Below, in pieces: positions 36,299 through 44,898 of a stretch of 62,739 nt of DNA. The DNA comes from Nostoc sp. TH1S01 (lineage in GTDB: Bacteria; Cyanobacteriota; Cyanobacteriia; Cyanobacteriales; Nostocaceae): assembly GCA_018993265.1 (NCBI GenBank), contig JAGKSW010000025.1, positions 1-62,739 on the forward strand, written 5' to 3'. The translations under genes were made by a program, and so were the position numbers. Under the pieces are notes generated by a model that did no database searches, was not told the DNA's origin, and was given only the letters and a program-made list of their open reading frames with translations. Numbering within the stretch: position 1 is the first letter of the stretch; every line of letters starts with the position of its first letter.

Positions 36299-37510
36299 TT
36301 AAATCAAATCTAGAGAATATTTTGAAGACAGTTTTTTGAGTGCTGCGATCGCATGTAATTTTACCTGTTGATTCGAGTCTTTTACTAAAGCAGTTAATGA
36401 GGGGATAGCTTGCTGATTGCCTAACTGTCCTAAAGATAAAGCGATCGCACTTTTGATATTGCTAATTTCTATGGCTGGATGATGTGAATTTAATAACTCT
36501 AATAAAATTTCTGTGGCTTGTGTAATTAATTGTGGTTTTTCAACTCGCCCTAAAACTGTAACAATTTCCTGCCACAATGTTTCTGATTTAGTTTGTTTTA
36601 ATACCTGTTGTAAATATTCCAAACCAGATAGTGTCCCTACCCAAACTAAAGCGCGAATAATTTCTAGTTGTAAGGTTATGGGTGTGTGGGGTGACATCAG
36701 CACAGAAAATAAATGTTGGGTAGCCTCATCACCACCAAGACGAGAAAGGGCGACGGCTGTAGCACTACAAACGTCTATATTGAAGTCATAAAGCTTGGGT
36801 TGTAGTTTGGTGACTAAATCTAATTCCGCATTTAAATCGGGGCGGAAACTTAAACCCAGTACAGCAATGCGCCTAATTGTCGCCACCACATCATCTAAAG
36901 CATTGATTAGTACAGGTGGTACACGTTCATCATGAAAGCTGCTGAGGGCTTCTAGGGCGTTGGCGCGGACTGCAACTTCGGCATCTTGTACCACACTTAA
37001 AAGCGGTGTAATCGTTTCTGGAGTGCGAATATAAGCAAGCGATCGCACTGCCAAAAGCCTTGTATCATCTTGTTTTAACAGTTCTGAGAGTTCAGAAATT
37101 GCCAGACTACCCATTTGTCCCAAGGCTGTAGCTGCGATCGCTTTTAATTCTTCATCTTCGCTCTTTTTGAGTAGTTCTACCAAAGGTGCGATCGCATCTG
37201 GATGCTGAAATTCGCCTAAAGTCCGCGCCGCATACCAACGCAATTCCTCCTCTGCATCCTCATCTTCTAAAATCTCAATCAGTGGCGCAATAGCAATAGT
37301 TCCCAACCGCAGTAATACCTTGGTTATCTCCCAGCGTTGCTGAAAATCTCCCATTTCTAAAATAGGAAGTGCTAATTCCAGCAAATATTCTGAATTTTGC
37401 TTATCATCCACCAAAATCAACTGTTGCAGATATTGAATCAGCGATGACCAGTCAGCCGCATCATACGCTGTCTGTGCCTGTATCAAAAGCTGGTTAGTAT
37501 TACCTTCCAT
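36299..37510 (-). CDS. HEAT-repeat protein
   Basis: A 403-residue protein made almost entirely of helical HEAT/PBS-lyase-type repeats, about 10 units of roughly 31-37 residues. Examples are LRWYAARTLGEFQHPDAIAP, LLAVRSLAYIRTPETITPL and VRANALEALSSFHDERVPPV. Some repeat proteins of this kind are phycobilin lyases or scaffold proteins; this one lacks a feature that would tell which. There is no signal peptide. The start ATG at 37510 is followed on its upstream side by the TGAAGTA array at 37519-37559. Confidence 0.85.
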   Translation of the reverse strand: MEGNTNQLLIQAQTAYDAADWSSLIQYLQQLILVDDKQNSEYLLELALPILEMGDFQQRWEITKVLLRLGTIAIAPLIEILEDEDAEEELRWYAARTLGEFQHPDAIAPLVELLKKSEDEELKAIAATALGQMGSLAISELSELLKQDDTRLLAVRSLAYIRTPETITPLLSVVQDAEVAVRANALEALSSFHDERVPPVLINALDDVVATIRRIAVLGLSFRPDLNAELDLVTKLQPKLYDFNIDVCSATAVALSRLGGDEATQHLFSVLMSPHTPITLQLEIIRALVWVGTLSGLEYLQQVLKQTKSETLWQEIVTVLGRVEKPQLITQATEILLELLNSHHPAIEISNIKSAIALSLGQLGNQQAIPSLTALVKDSNQQVKLHAIAALKKLSSKYSLDLI

Positions 37511-37762
37511 AAAAAGTATGAAAAAAGTATGAAGTGTGAAGTCTGAAGTCTGAAGTGTGTTCGCCTTTGGCGTTCCCGCAGAGTAGTCCGCCTATCGCGC
37601 TTGCGCTGCGCTTGGCGCATTACGCATACTCACGTAAAAAAAGGGTTGGGAACCCGCGTAAGCAGGTTTTGTCTGTGTAGGTGCGACTTCAGTCGCTTGG
37701 TGCAAGATATATGCTATGAGTAGGTTAATTTTATACTTCATACTTCATACTTCATACTTCAA
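37511..37762. repeat. Composite repeat: inverted heptamer arrays around a mosaic block
   Basis: AAGTATGAAGTGTGAAGTCTGA (37524-37545, continuing) faces the reversed ACTTCATACTTCATACTTCA array (37737-37756). The interior holds a GC-rich mosaic (37561-37620, CCTTTGGCGTTCCCGCAG...) and a segment (37641-37713: AAGGGTTGGGAACCCGCG ... GTCTGTGTAG ... GCGACTTCAGTCGCTTGGTG) that matches 1830-1904 closely. It fills the gap between the HEAT gene and the Rieske gene. Confidence 0.8.
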
Positions 37763-38185
37763 TTAACTCTTAACTAAAACTGAACCGCCCTCAATTTTAG
37801 CGGTGTAAGTTTTTAGTGGTTTGGTAGTTGGGCCTTTTTGTACTTGACCATCAGTTCCATATTCTGCACGGTGACAGGGACAGGCAAATTTTTTTGCGTC
37901 GGCTTTCCAATCTACGGTGCAGCCTTTATGCGTACAAGCAGGATCAACAGCAATTAAATTTCCTGCTTGAGATGTGCCAACTACTAAAACATTTCCTACA
38001 GGAGAATTTTTGACTAAAAGTTGACCTTTTTGGTCTAATTCTTTGGCTGTACCTACAGTTTGCCATTTTCCAGATGCTTCAGATGTTGGTGTATCTGTCT
38101 GGGAAGAACAGGCAGCAATAGCCACGGGTAGGCTACTAGCTATCAAACCTAAACCAACCCAATTGATGAAATCACGACGTTTCAT
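37763..38185 (-). CDS. Rieske [2Fe-2S] protein, Tat-exported lipoprotein
   Basis: A 140-residue protein with a Tat-type signal (MKRRDFINWVGLGLIASSLP) ending in a lipobox-like IAAC (Cys about residue 26), so it is probably a lipid-anchored periplasmic or lumenal protein. The Rieske cluster ligands are in CTHKGCTVDW (Cys, His) and CPCHRAEYGTDG (Cys, His). The family's usual third-Cys disulfide is present. It is shorter than PetC and lacks its membrane-spanning hinge. It lies divergent from nirA across the 561-bp promoter region. A role in nitrogen metabolism is only a guess from position. Confidence 0.82.
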   Translation of the reverse strand: MKRRDFINWVGLGLIASSLPVAIAACSSQTDTPTSEASGKWQTVGTAKELDQKGQLLVKNSPVGNVLVVGTSQAGNLIAVDPACTHKGCTVDWKADAKKFACPCHRAEYGTDGQVQKGPTTKPLKTYTAKIEGGSVLVKS

Positions 38186-38310
38186 GATTGTGGAAATTAT
38201 TTGTACTAGATTAACAGCGATCGCCTGCTCTACGGTTAGCGGCTGGCATAAAATTCACGCCCAGCATAAAATCTCAAATTTTTGTCCATGCTGATATTGT
38301 GAATCGGCGC

Positions 38311-38345
38311 TTTTGCATCACTCACTTTCTCAGTGTGATGCAGAA
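38311..38345. promoter_or_regulatory. Palindrome upstream of the NtcA site, possible LysR-type (NtcB) site
   Basis: TGCATCAC (38314-38321) and GTGATGCA (38335-38342) form an 8-bp inverted repeat with 13 bases between, and the flanking TTTT/AAAA extends it. It is centred about 70 bp upstream of the NtcA box. NtcB, the LysR-type activator of cyanobacterial nir operons, binds near the nirA promoter in known species; assigning this site to it is inference. Confidence 0.4.
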
Positions 38346-38389
38346 AACGCATTAATTTTATCCGTAATTAGCAATATTACTAATATTTT

Positions 38390-38438
38390 GTAGCTATTTA
38401 TACGATTTTAGCAGAAATCTGACTTTAACCTTAAAAGT
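38390..38438 (+). promoter_or_regulatory. NtcA-activated promoter of the nir-nrt-nar operon
   Basis: GTA-N8-TAC (GTAGCTATTTATAC, 38390-38403) matches the NtcA consensus exactly. A -10 box TAACCT (38426-38431, form TAN3T) follows after 22 bases, the spacing of class II NtcA promoters. Transcription should start near 38438, giving nirA a leader of about 310 nt. NtcA is the CRP-family global nitrogen regulator of cyanobacteria. The rest of 38186-38746 shows no gene. Confidence 0.8.
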
Positions 38439-38746
38439 ATCGAAATTGTTACATAAACAATTGCCGTGTTTGCTTGGTCAATTTCTCCAATGTAAAAGAT
38501 TACAAATTTCCTCCCGGACTTTACGAAGTCAAGTTCAGTTTTAAACAGACTCTTGTTTGTTATGCATAACCAACAGATAAACCACCTGCGAACACACTTG
38601 AACAAGAGAAATCAGCCATAGATAAATATTTAATTTAAAGCTGCCAAAACTCGTAGAACCAACATCCAAACTACGGGTTGATTGATATTGGGTAAATACC
38701 GCCTGAAGTTCTCACTAGATGAGTAATTCGCAATGAGAGTTAGCTT

Positions 38747-40303
38747 ATGACAGATACAGGAACCACTACCAAAACCAGCGTCAATAAGTTTGAAAAATTC
38801 AAAGCTGAAAAAGACGGACTCGCCGTTAAAGCAGAAATTGAGAAATTTGCTGCCCTAGGTTGGGAAGCAATGGACGAAACCGACCGGGATCATCGACTCA
38901 AGTGGGTAGGAGTATTTTTCCGCCCAGTTACCCCAGGCAAGTTCATGATGCGGTTGCGGATGCCCAACGGTATTCTCACCAGCGACCAAATGCGTGTTTT
39001 GGCAGAAGTATTGCAGCGTTACGGAGATGATGGTAGTGCTGACATTACCACAAGACAGAATATTCAATTGCGGGGTATCAGAATTGAAGATTTACCAGAT
39101 ATCTTCAATAAATTCCATAACGTTGGTTTAACCAGTGTGCAGTCTGGAATGGATAACGTGCGTAACATCACAGGCGATCCCGTTGCTGGACTAGATGCAG
39201 ATGAATTGTTCGACACGCGAGATTTGGTGCAGCAAATTCAAGATATGCTTACCAACAAAGGCGAAGGCAACCCAGAGTTTACCAATCTACCCCGCAAGTT
39301 TAATATCGCCATCACAGGTGGACGGGATAATTCAGTTCACGCAGAAATCAATGATTTGGCATTTGTTCCAGCATTTAAAGAAGCAACATTCGGCTTTAAC
39401 ATACTTGTTGGAGGCTTTTTCTCTGCTAAACGTTGTGATGCGGCAATTCCTCTTAATGCTTGGGTAGCACCGGAAGATGTAGTAGCGGTATGTAGAGCCG
39501 TTTTAGAAGTTTTCCGAGACAATGGCTCACGCGCAAACCGCCTCAAATCTCGTTTGATGTGGCTAATTGATGAATGGGGTATAGATAAGTTGCGCGCCGA
39601 AGTCGAACAGCGTTTAGGTAAATCATTTTTACCTGCTGCGCCTAAAGATGAAATTGATTGGGAAAAACGCGACCATATTGGCGTATATAAGCAAAAACAA
39701 CCAGGAATGAACTATGTAGGCTTTAACATCCCGGTTGGTAGATTGTATGCCGATGATATGTTTGAAATTGCCCGACTAGCCGAAGTTTACGGTAGTGGTG
39801 AAATCAGACTGACAGTTGAACAAAACATCATCATTCCTAATATTTCTGATGGCAGCTTAGGGACATTTTTGGCAGAACCCTTACTAGAAAGATTTTCCAT
39901 CAATCCGGGGGCGTTAGAGCGATCGCTAGTTTCCTGCACAGGCGCACAATTTTGCAACTTTGCCCTCATCGAAACCAAAAACCGCGCTCTAGCCACCATT
40001 CAAGCTTTAGAAGCAGACTTAACATTCACCCAACCAGTCCGCATTCACTGGACTGGATGCCCAAACTCCTGCGGACAGCCGCAAGTTGCAGACATCGGCT
40101 TAATGGGTACCAAAGCTCGTAAAAATGGCAAAGCCGTAGAAGGCGTAGATATCTATATGGGCGGTAAAGTCGGCAAAGACGCTCATTTAGGAACCTGTGC
40201 AATTAAAGGTATCCCCTGCGAAGACTTGCAGCCAGTATTGCAAGACTTACTCATCAAAAACTTCGGCGCAAAACTCAAACAAGAAGCTTTGGTTGAAGTA
40301 TGA
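38747..40303 (+). CDS. nirA: Ferredoxin-nitrite reductase
   Basis: A 518-residue siroheme/[4Fe-4S] enzyme that reduces nitrite to ammonium with six electrons from ferredoxin. Cluster ligands are Cys397 and Cys403 (CTGAQFC) and Cys438 and Cys442 (CPNSC). Siroheme-region motifs TTRQNIQLRGI, RNITGDPVAG and VGGFFSAKR are present. The start ATG 38747 follows a leader of about 310 nt. The last three codons and TGA stop (GTT GAA GTA TGA) lie inside a TGAAGTA array that continues downstream, so the array may have shortened or changed the C-terminus. First gene of the nitrate operon. Confidence 0.96.
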   Translation: MTDTGTTTKTSVNKFEKFKAEKDGLAVKAEIEKFAALGWEAMDETDRDHRLKWVGVFFRPVTPGKFMMRLRMPNGILTSDQMRVLAEVLQRYGDDGSADITTRQNIQLRGIRIEDLPDIFNKFHNVGLTSVQSGMDNVRNITGDPVAGLDADELFDTRDLVQQIQDMLTNKGEGNPEFTNLPRKFNIAITGGRDNSVHAEINDLAFVPAFKEATFGFNILVGGFFSAKRCDAAIPLNAWVAPEDVVAVCRAVLEVFRDNGSRANRLKSRLMWLIDEWGIDKLRAEVEQRLGKSFLPAAPKDEIDWEKRDHIGVYKQKQPGMNYVGFNIPVGRLYADDMFEIARLAEVYGSGEIRLTVEQNIIIPNISDGSLGTFLAEPLLERFSINPGALERSLVSCTGAQFCNFALIETKNRALATIQALEADLTFTQPVRIHWTGCPNSCGQPQVADIGLMGTKARKNGKAVEGVDIYMGGKVGKDAHLGTCAIKGIPCEDLQPVLQDLLIKNFGAKLKQEALVEV

Positions 40304-40466
40304 AGTCTGAAGTATGAAGTCTGAAATTTTAGACTTCTGCTTTATTTCTGGAACTTACGCAAAACCTCTCAAACTCTCATTTCTCTGTGAACTCTGCGCC
40401 TCTGCGGTTCGTAACTCCTGCGTAAGTCCTACAAATGACAAATGACAAATAACAAAGGACAAATTA
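40293..40466. repeat. Repeat block between nirA and nrtA
   Basis: A TGAAGTA array (40294-40327) is followed by a segment bounded by ACTTACGCA (40353-40361) and its inverse TGCGTAAGT (40419-40427), and then by an ATGACAA-type array (40433-40466). The last array carries AAGGACAAATTA just before the nrtA start, so it supplies the Shine-Dalgarno-like AAGGA. Nothing codes. Confidence 0.75.
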
Positions 40467-41777
40467 ATGACCAATCTTTCCCGCAGAAAATTTATTTTCA
40501 CCACTGGCGCAGCAGCAGCAGCTTCTATTGTTGCTCATGGGTGTAGCAATACAGCCTCCAATGGCGGGAATGCACCATCCGCCGCACCAGTAGCCAATGT
40601 CACCTCTGCTAATGCTCCCAAAGTAGAGACAACCAAAGCCAAGCTCGGATTTATTGCTCTCACTGATTCTGCGCCTCTAATTATTGCCAAAGAAAAAGGT
40701 TTCTTTGCTAAATACGGCATGACCGATGTTGAAGTTATCAAGCAAAAATCTTGGCCTGTCACCCGTGATAATTTGAAAATTGGTTCTGCTGGCGATGGTA
40801 TTGATGGCGCACACATCCTCAGCCCCATGCCTTACCTGATGACCATCAACGATAAAGTGCCAATGTATCTCTTGGCGCGGTTGAATACCAATGGTCAGGC
40901 GATTTCTGTTGCGAATAAGTTCAAAGAACTCAAAGTCAATTTGCAAAGCAAAGCACTTAAAGATGCTGCAAATCAAGCCAAAGCTGATAAAAAATCCTTG
41001 AAAGCCGGGATCACCTTTCCAGGCGGTACTCATGATTTGTGGATGCGCTATTGGTTAGCTGCTGGCGGTATCAACCCAGATCAAGATATGGTTTTGGAAC
41101 CTGTACCACCACCACAAATGGTTGCCAACATGAAAGTTAATACAATCGATGCTTTCTGTGTGGGTGAACCTTGGAATGCTCAATTAGTCAGCCAAAAAAT
41201 AGGTTACACAGCCTTAGTTACAGGTGAGTTGTGGAAAGACCATCCTGAAAAAGCCTTTGCAATGCGCCAAGATTGGGTCGATAAAAATCCCAACGCTGCA
41301 CAAGCAATATTGATGGCAATTCTAGAAGCGCAACAATGGTGCGACAAGGCAGAAAACAAAGAAGAAATGTGCAAAATCTGTGCTGACCGCAAATACTTTA
41401 ACGTTGCTGCCGCAGATATTGTAGAAAGGTCAAAAGGTAATATTGATTACGGTGATGGACGCACTGAAAAAGAATACCCATACCGCATGAAATTCTGGGC
41501 TGATAATGCTTCCTATCCCTATAAGAGTCATGACATTTGGTTCTTAACCGAAGATATTCGCTGGGGTTATCTACCAAAAGATACCAAAGTTAAAGAAATT
41601 GTTGACAAAGTAAATAAAGAAGACCTCTGGAAGAAAGCTGCTAAGGCTCTTGGTGTACCTGATTCTCAAATTCCTACCAGCAGTTCTCGTGGTGTAGAAA
41701 CTTTCTTTGATGGGGTGAAATTCGACCCAGAAAAGCCAGAAGAATATTTGCAATCTTTGAAAATTAAGAAAGTCTAA
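40467..41777 (+). CDS. nrtA: Nitrate/nitrite ABC transporter substrate-binding lipoprotein
   Basis: A 436-residue periplasmic binding protein of the NrtABCD transporter. The N-terminus has twin Arg (SRRKFIFTTGAAAAASIVAH) and a lipobox Cys (HGCSNT), so it is a lipoprotein with Tat-like signal. The mature part begins ...AKLGFIALTDSAPLIIAKEK, the NrtA hallmark, and includes HDLWMRYWLAAGGINPDQD and FCVGEPWNAQL. The ATG 40467 is preceded by AAGGA inside a heptamer array. The protein is homologous to the C-terminal half of NrtC. Confidence 0.96.
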   Translation: MTNLSRRKFIFTTGAAAAASIVAHGCSNTASNGGNAPSAAPVANVTSANAPKVETTKAKLGFIALTDSAPLIIAKEKGFFAKYGMTDVEVIKQKSWPVTRDNLKIGSAGDGIDGAHILSPMPYLMTINDKVPMYLLARLNTNGQAISVANKFKELKVNLQSKALKDAANQAKADKKSLKAGITFPGGTHDLWMRYWLAAGGINPDQDMVLEPVPPPQMVANMKVNTIDAFCVGEPWNAQLVSQKIGYTALVTGELWKDHPEKAFAMRQDWVDKNPNAAQAILMAILEAQQWCDKAENKEEMCKICADRKYFNVAAADIVERSKGNIDYGDGRTEKEYPYRMKFWADNASYPYKSHDIWFLTEDIRWGYLPKDTKVKEIVDKVNKEDLWKKAAKALGVPDSQIPTSSSRGVETFFDGVKFDPEKPEEYLQSLKIKKV

Positions 41778-41846
41778 TTTTTCACATTTATCCCAACTAT
41801 CACAACCAAATTTAGTACTACTGAATTACCACGGAATAATAAAACA

Positions 41847-42686
41847 ATGACAGCTATTACTGGAAATCGTACATTTAGAAAAAAGCCCCAAAAGGCTATT
41901 AATAAATTTATTACTCAAAAAGTTGTGCCACCTTTGGTTGCACTAGCTATCTTTCTAATTATTTGGCAGTTACTTTGCTTAAATCCTGGCTTTAAGTTAC
42001 CCGGTCCAATAGAAACATTTTCGGAAACTTTTGACCCTTTTATTATTCATCCATTTTTTGATAACGGCGAAAGTGATAAGGGTTTGGGTTGGCAAATCCT
42101 CAGCAGTTTAGGAAGGGTTGGTTTAGGTTTTTCGTTAGCAACGGTTGTTGGTATTACATTAGGGATTTTAATTGGTGCTAATCAATTTGTATACAATGCG
42201 GTAGACCCTATATTTCAAGTATTGCGAACTGTACCGCCCCTAGCATGGCTACCAATTTCTCTAGCAGCATTTCAACAAGCTAATCCTTCAGCGATTTTCG
42301 TGATTTTTATTACTTCGATTTGGCCGATCATTATTAATACGACAGTGGGGGTGCAGCAGATTCCACAAGATTATGTAAATGTGGCGAGAGTTTTAAAACT
42401 CAAAGGGCCAAAGTATTTCTTTAAAATTGTGTTTCCGGCGACTGTACCTTATATTTTTACAGGTTTACGTATTGGAATTGGGTTATCTTGGTTAGCAATT
42501 GTTGCGGCTGAAATGTTAGTTGGTGGTGTGGGTATTGGTTCGTTTATTTGGGATGCTTACAACACGACAACTGAGACAAATTTGAGTGAGATTATTTTGG
42601 CATTAATCTATGTTGGTTTGGTGGGGTTGTTGTTGGATAGGTTGGTTGGTTTTATTGCTAGTAAGGTGGTAGCTGAACAGAAGTAG
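41847..42686 (+). CDS. nrtB: Nitrate ABC transporter permease
   Basis: A 279-residue integral membrane permease with about six membrane segments. The binding-protein-dependent transport motif (EAA-type) is in AARVLKLKGPKYFFKIVFPATVPYI-type sequence (RVLKLKGPKYFFKIVFPATV). An N-terminal segment of about 30 residues is cytoplasmic. It would form a homodimeric channel energised by NrtC and NrtD. It is 69 bp after nrtA; no array separates those two. Confidence 0.94.
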   Translation: MTAITGNRTFRKKPQKAINKFITQKVVPPLVALAIFLIIWQLLCLNPGFKLPGPIETFSETFDPFIIHPFFDNGESDKGLGWQILSSLGRVGLGFSLATVVGITLGILIGANQFVYNAVDPIFQVLRTVPPLAWLPISLAAFQQANPSAIFVIFITSIWPIIINTTVGVQQIPQDYVNVARVLKLKGPKYFFKIVFPATVPYIFTGLRIGIGLSWLAIVAAEMLVGGVGIGSFIWDAYNTTTETNLSEIILALIYVGLVGLLLDRLVGFIASKVVAEQK

Positions 42687-42797
42687 TCAAGAGTTTATAT
42701 TCTCTATTAAACAAACCGCAAAGGACGCATACTTCGACTTCGCTCAGTAACCAGAGACGCAGAGAAAGAGAAGTTTATAGAGAACGAGTATTAGAAA

Positions 42798-42832
42798 CAA
42801 ATGACAAATGACAAAGGACAAATGACAAATGA
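42798..42832 (+). repeat. ATGACAA heptamer array supplying the nrtC start
   Basis: Units AATGACAAATGACAAAGGAC (42802-42821) and AAATGACA run into the nrtC start ATGAC at 42829. The AAGGAC variant unit lies ten bases upstream of the ATG and works as a Shine-Dalgarno sequence. The segment before it (42715-42775) is a GC-richer 'gacttcgctcag...gacgcagag' repeat. Confidence 0.85.
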
Positions 42833-44814
42833 CTACTTTCGTTGAAGTTGACCACGTTGATAGAATATTTGATTTACCGAATGGTGGTAAATATATTGCT
42901 CTGAAGAATATTGAGTTAAAAATCCGCCAAGGTGAGTTCGTTTCTTTAATTGGACATTCTGGTTGCGGAAAGTCTACTTTACTTAATATTATTGCGGGTT
43001 TAGATAGAGCCAGTATTGGTGGTGTGACTCTAGAAGGTAAGGAGATTAGAGAACCTAGTCCCGACCGGATGGTGGTGTTTCAAAATTACTCGTTGCTTCC
43101 CTGGTTGACTGTGCGGGAAAATATCGCTTTGGCGGTGGATGAGGTTTATCAAAATAAGTCGAAAAGCGATCGCCTGTCCATCATCGAAGAGCATATCGAT
43201 ATGGTAGGCTTGCGTCTAGCAGCTAAGAAGCGTCCCAGTGAGTTATCTGGCGGGATGAAACAACGAGTTGCGATCGCCCGTGCTTTGGCTATCCGTCCGA
43301 AGTTGTTATTGTTAGACGAACCTTTTGGAGCGTTAGACGCGCTCACACGGGGTAGTTTGCAAGAGCAATTGATGAAAATCTGCAATGAGCATAATGTTAC
43401 CTGTGTGATGGTAACTCATGATGTGGATGAAGCATTATTGTTGAGCGATCGCATCGTTATGCTCACCAATGGGCCAGAAGCGCACATTGGCCAAATCCTG
43501 GAAGTACCTATCCCTCGTCCCCGTCAACGTTTGGAAGTAGTTAATCATCCCAGTTATTACAATCTGCGGAATGAGATGATTTACTTCCTCAATCAACAAA
43601 AGCAAGCCAAGAAACGCAAAGCCCAGCAAACAGTCGCACCTGTAGCGGTATCCCCAAGAGGTTTAGAAAAAGTCAACCTCGAAATTGGCTTTCTACCTTT
43701 AACTGATGCTGCACCTTTAATTGTGGCTCAAGAAAAAGGCTTCTTTGCTGAATATGGTTTAGAAGTCACTCTTAGTCGTGCAGCTAATTGGAATGAAATT
43801 GCTAAAGGCGTGGCTACAGGCAGATTAGACGCAGCCCAGATGGTTGCAGGGATGCCTTTAGCACTAACTTTAGGCGCAGGTGGTAAAACCCCAATTCCGG
43901 TTGTCAACGCGTTGAATCTTTCCCGCAATGCCAACGCTATCACCTTAAGCAAAAGACTGTATAGCGAAGGTGTCAGAAATCTAGGCGACCTCAAAGCCTC
44001 GATTAACGCCGCTCCCGACCAGATTTTGACATTAGGAGTTGTTCATCCTACATCCATGCAGAACTTAATTCTGCGTTATTGGTTAGCAGCTGGCGGTATC
44101 GACCCTGATAGAGATGTGAGTTTAACTGCGATCGCACCCACAGAAATGGTCGCTCAACTCAAAGCCGGAACCATTGACGGTTACTGTGCAGGCGAACCTT
44201 GGAGCCATATGGCCGTTCATGATGACGTAGGATTCATCGCAGCTACCGCCCTAGAAATTTGGTCAGGACAGCCCAAAAAAGTATTAGGAGTCCGGGAAGA
44301 CTGGGCGCAACAGTATCCAGAAACTTACTTAGCCCTCGTTAAAGCCTTACTAGAAGCTTGCAAATACTGTGATGACCTCCGCAACCGCGAAGAAATTCTA
44401 GATTTAATTTGCCGCCCTGAATACCTCAATATCAATCCTGCATACGTCCGCCCAGGCTTCACCGATCCCTACGATCGCGGCGATGGTACCCAACCCCAAT
44501 CACTCACAGCCTACAACCAGTTTTACCTCAACAAAACCAACTATCCCAACCGCACCGAAATCTTATGGATGGTAACTCAACTATCACGCTGGGGTTTAAC
44601 ACCCTTCCCGAAAAACTGGGTAGAAGTTATCGAAAGAGTTTGCCGTGCAGACATCTTTGGTGCAGCCGCCCGTGACCTCGGCTTACTCGATACCGGCTAC
44701 GACGACCCAATTCACTTATTCGATGGTAAAATTTTTAACCCTTCAGAACCTCTAGAATACCTCAAAAGCTTAGAAATCAAACGCGATATACGTGTAGAAG
44801 AAGTCTTTATTTAG
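42829..44814 (+). CDS. nrtC: Nitrate transport ATPase with regulatory substrate-binding domain
   Basis: A 661-residue fusion. The N-terminal ABC ATPase (about 1-260) has Walker A GHSGCGKST, the Q-loop, signature LSGGMKQR and Walker B LLLLDEPFGALD. After a Lys-rich linker, a NrtA-like domain (about 283-655; IGFLPLTDAAPLIVAQEKGF, FCAGEPW-type GYCAGEPWSHM) is known to be regulatory, mediating inhibition by ammonium. The start ATG is embedded in a repeat array, and the TAG stop is the first bases of another (44812-44845). Confidence 0.96.
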   Translation: MTTFVEVDHVDRIFDLPNGGKYIALKNIELKIRQGEFVSLIGHSGCGKSTLLNIIAGLDRASIGGVTLEGKEIREPSPDRMVVFQNYSLLPWLTVRENIALAVDEVYQNKSKSDRLSIIEEHIDMVGLRLAAKKRPSELSGGMKQRVAIARALAIRPKLLLLDEPFGALDALTRGSLQEQLMKICNEHNVTCVMVTHDVDEALLLSDRIVMLTNGPEAHIGQILEVPIPRPRQRLEVVNHPSYYNLRNEMIYFLNQQKQAKKRKAQQTVAPVAVSPRGLEKVNLEIGFLPLTDAAPLIVAQEKGFFAEYGLEVTLSRAANWNEIAKGVATGRLDAAQMVAGMPLALTLGAGGKTPIPVVNALNLSRNANAITLSKRLYSEGVRNLGDLKASINAAPDQILTLGVVHPTSMQNLILRYWLAAGGIDPDRDVSLTAIAPTEMVAQLKAGTIDGYCAGEPWSHMAVHDDVGFIAATALEIWSGQPKKVLGVREDWAQQYPETYLALVKALLEACKYCDDLRNREEILDLICRPEYLNINPAYVRPGFTDPYDRGDGTQPQSLTAYNQFYLNKTNYPNRTEILWMVTQLSRWGLTPFPKNWVEVIERVCRADIFGAAARDLGLLDTGYDDPIHLFDGKIFNPSEPLEYLKSLEIKRDIRVEEVFI

Positions 44815-44898
44815 TCAATGGTCAATAGTCATTGGTCATTTGTCCTTTGTAACTCTCCGCGCTTCTGCGTGAAAAAATCATAAAATTAGAAAAATATC
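44812..44898. repeat. Heptamer array between nrtC and nrtD
   Basis: TAGTCAATGGTCAATAGTCA (44812-44831) and TTGGTCATTTGTCCTTTG follow, beginning with the nrtC stop codon. The segment 44850-44880 is a 'ctctccgcgcttctgcgtg' fragment that also occurs in related form at 40390-40415. Confidence 0.75.

Noticed and set aside
38437-38453. GTA...TAC pair inside the nirA leader as second NtcA site
   Set aside because: The spacing is ten bases instead of eight, and no -10 box follows at the correct distance.
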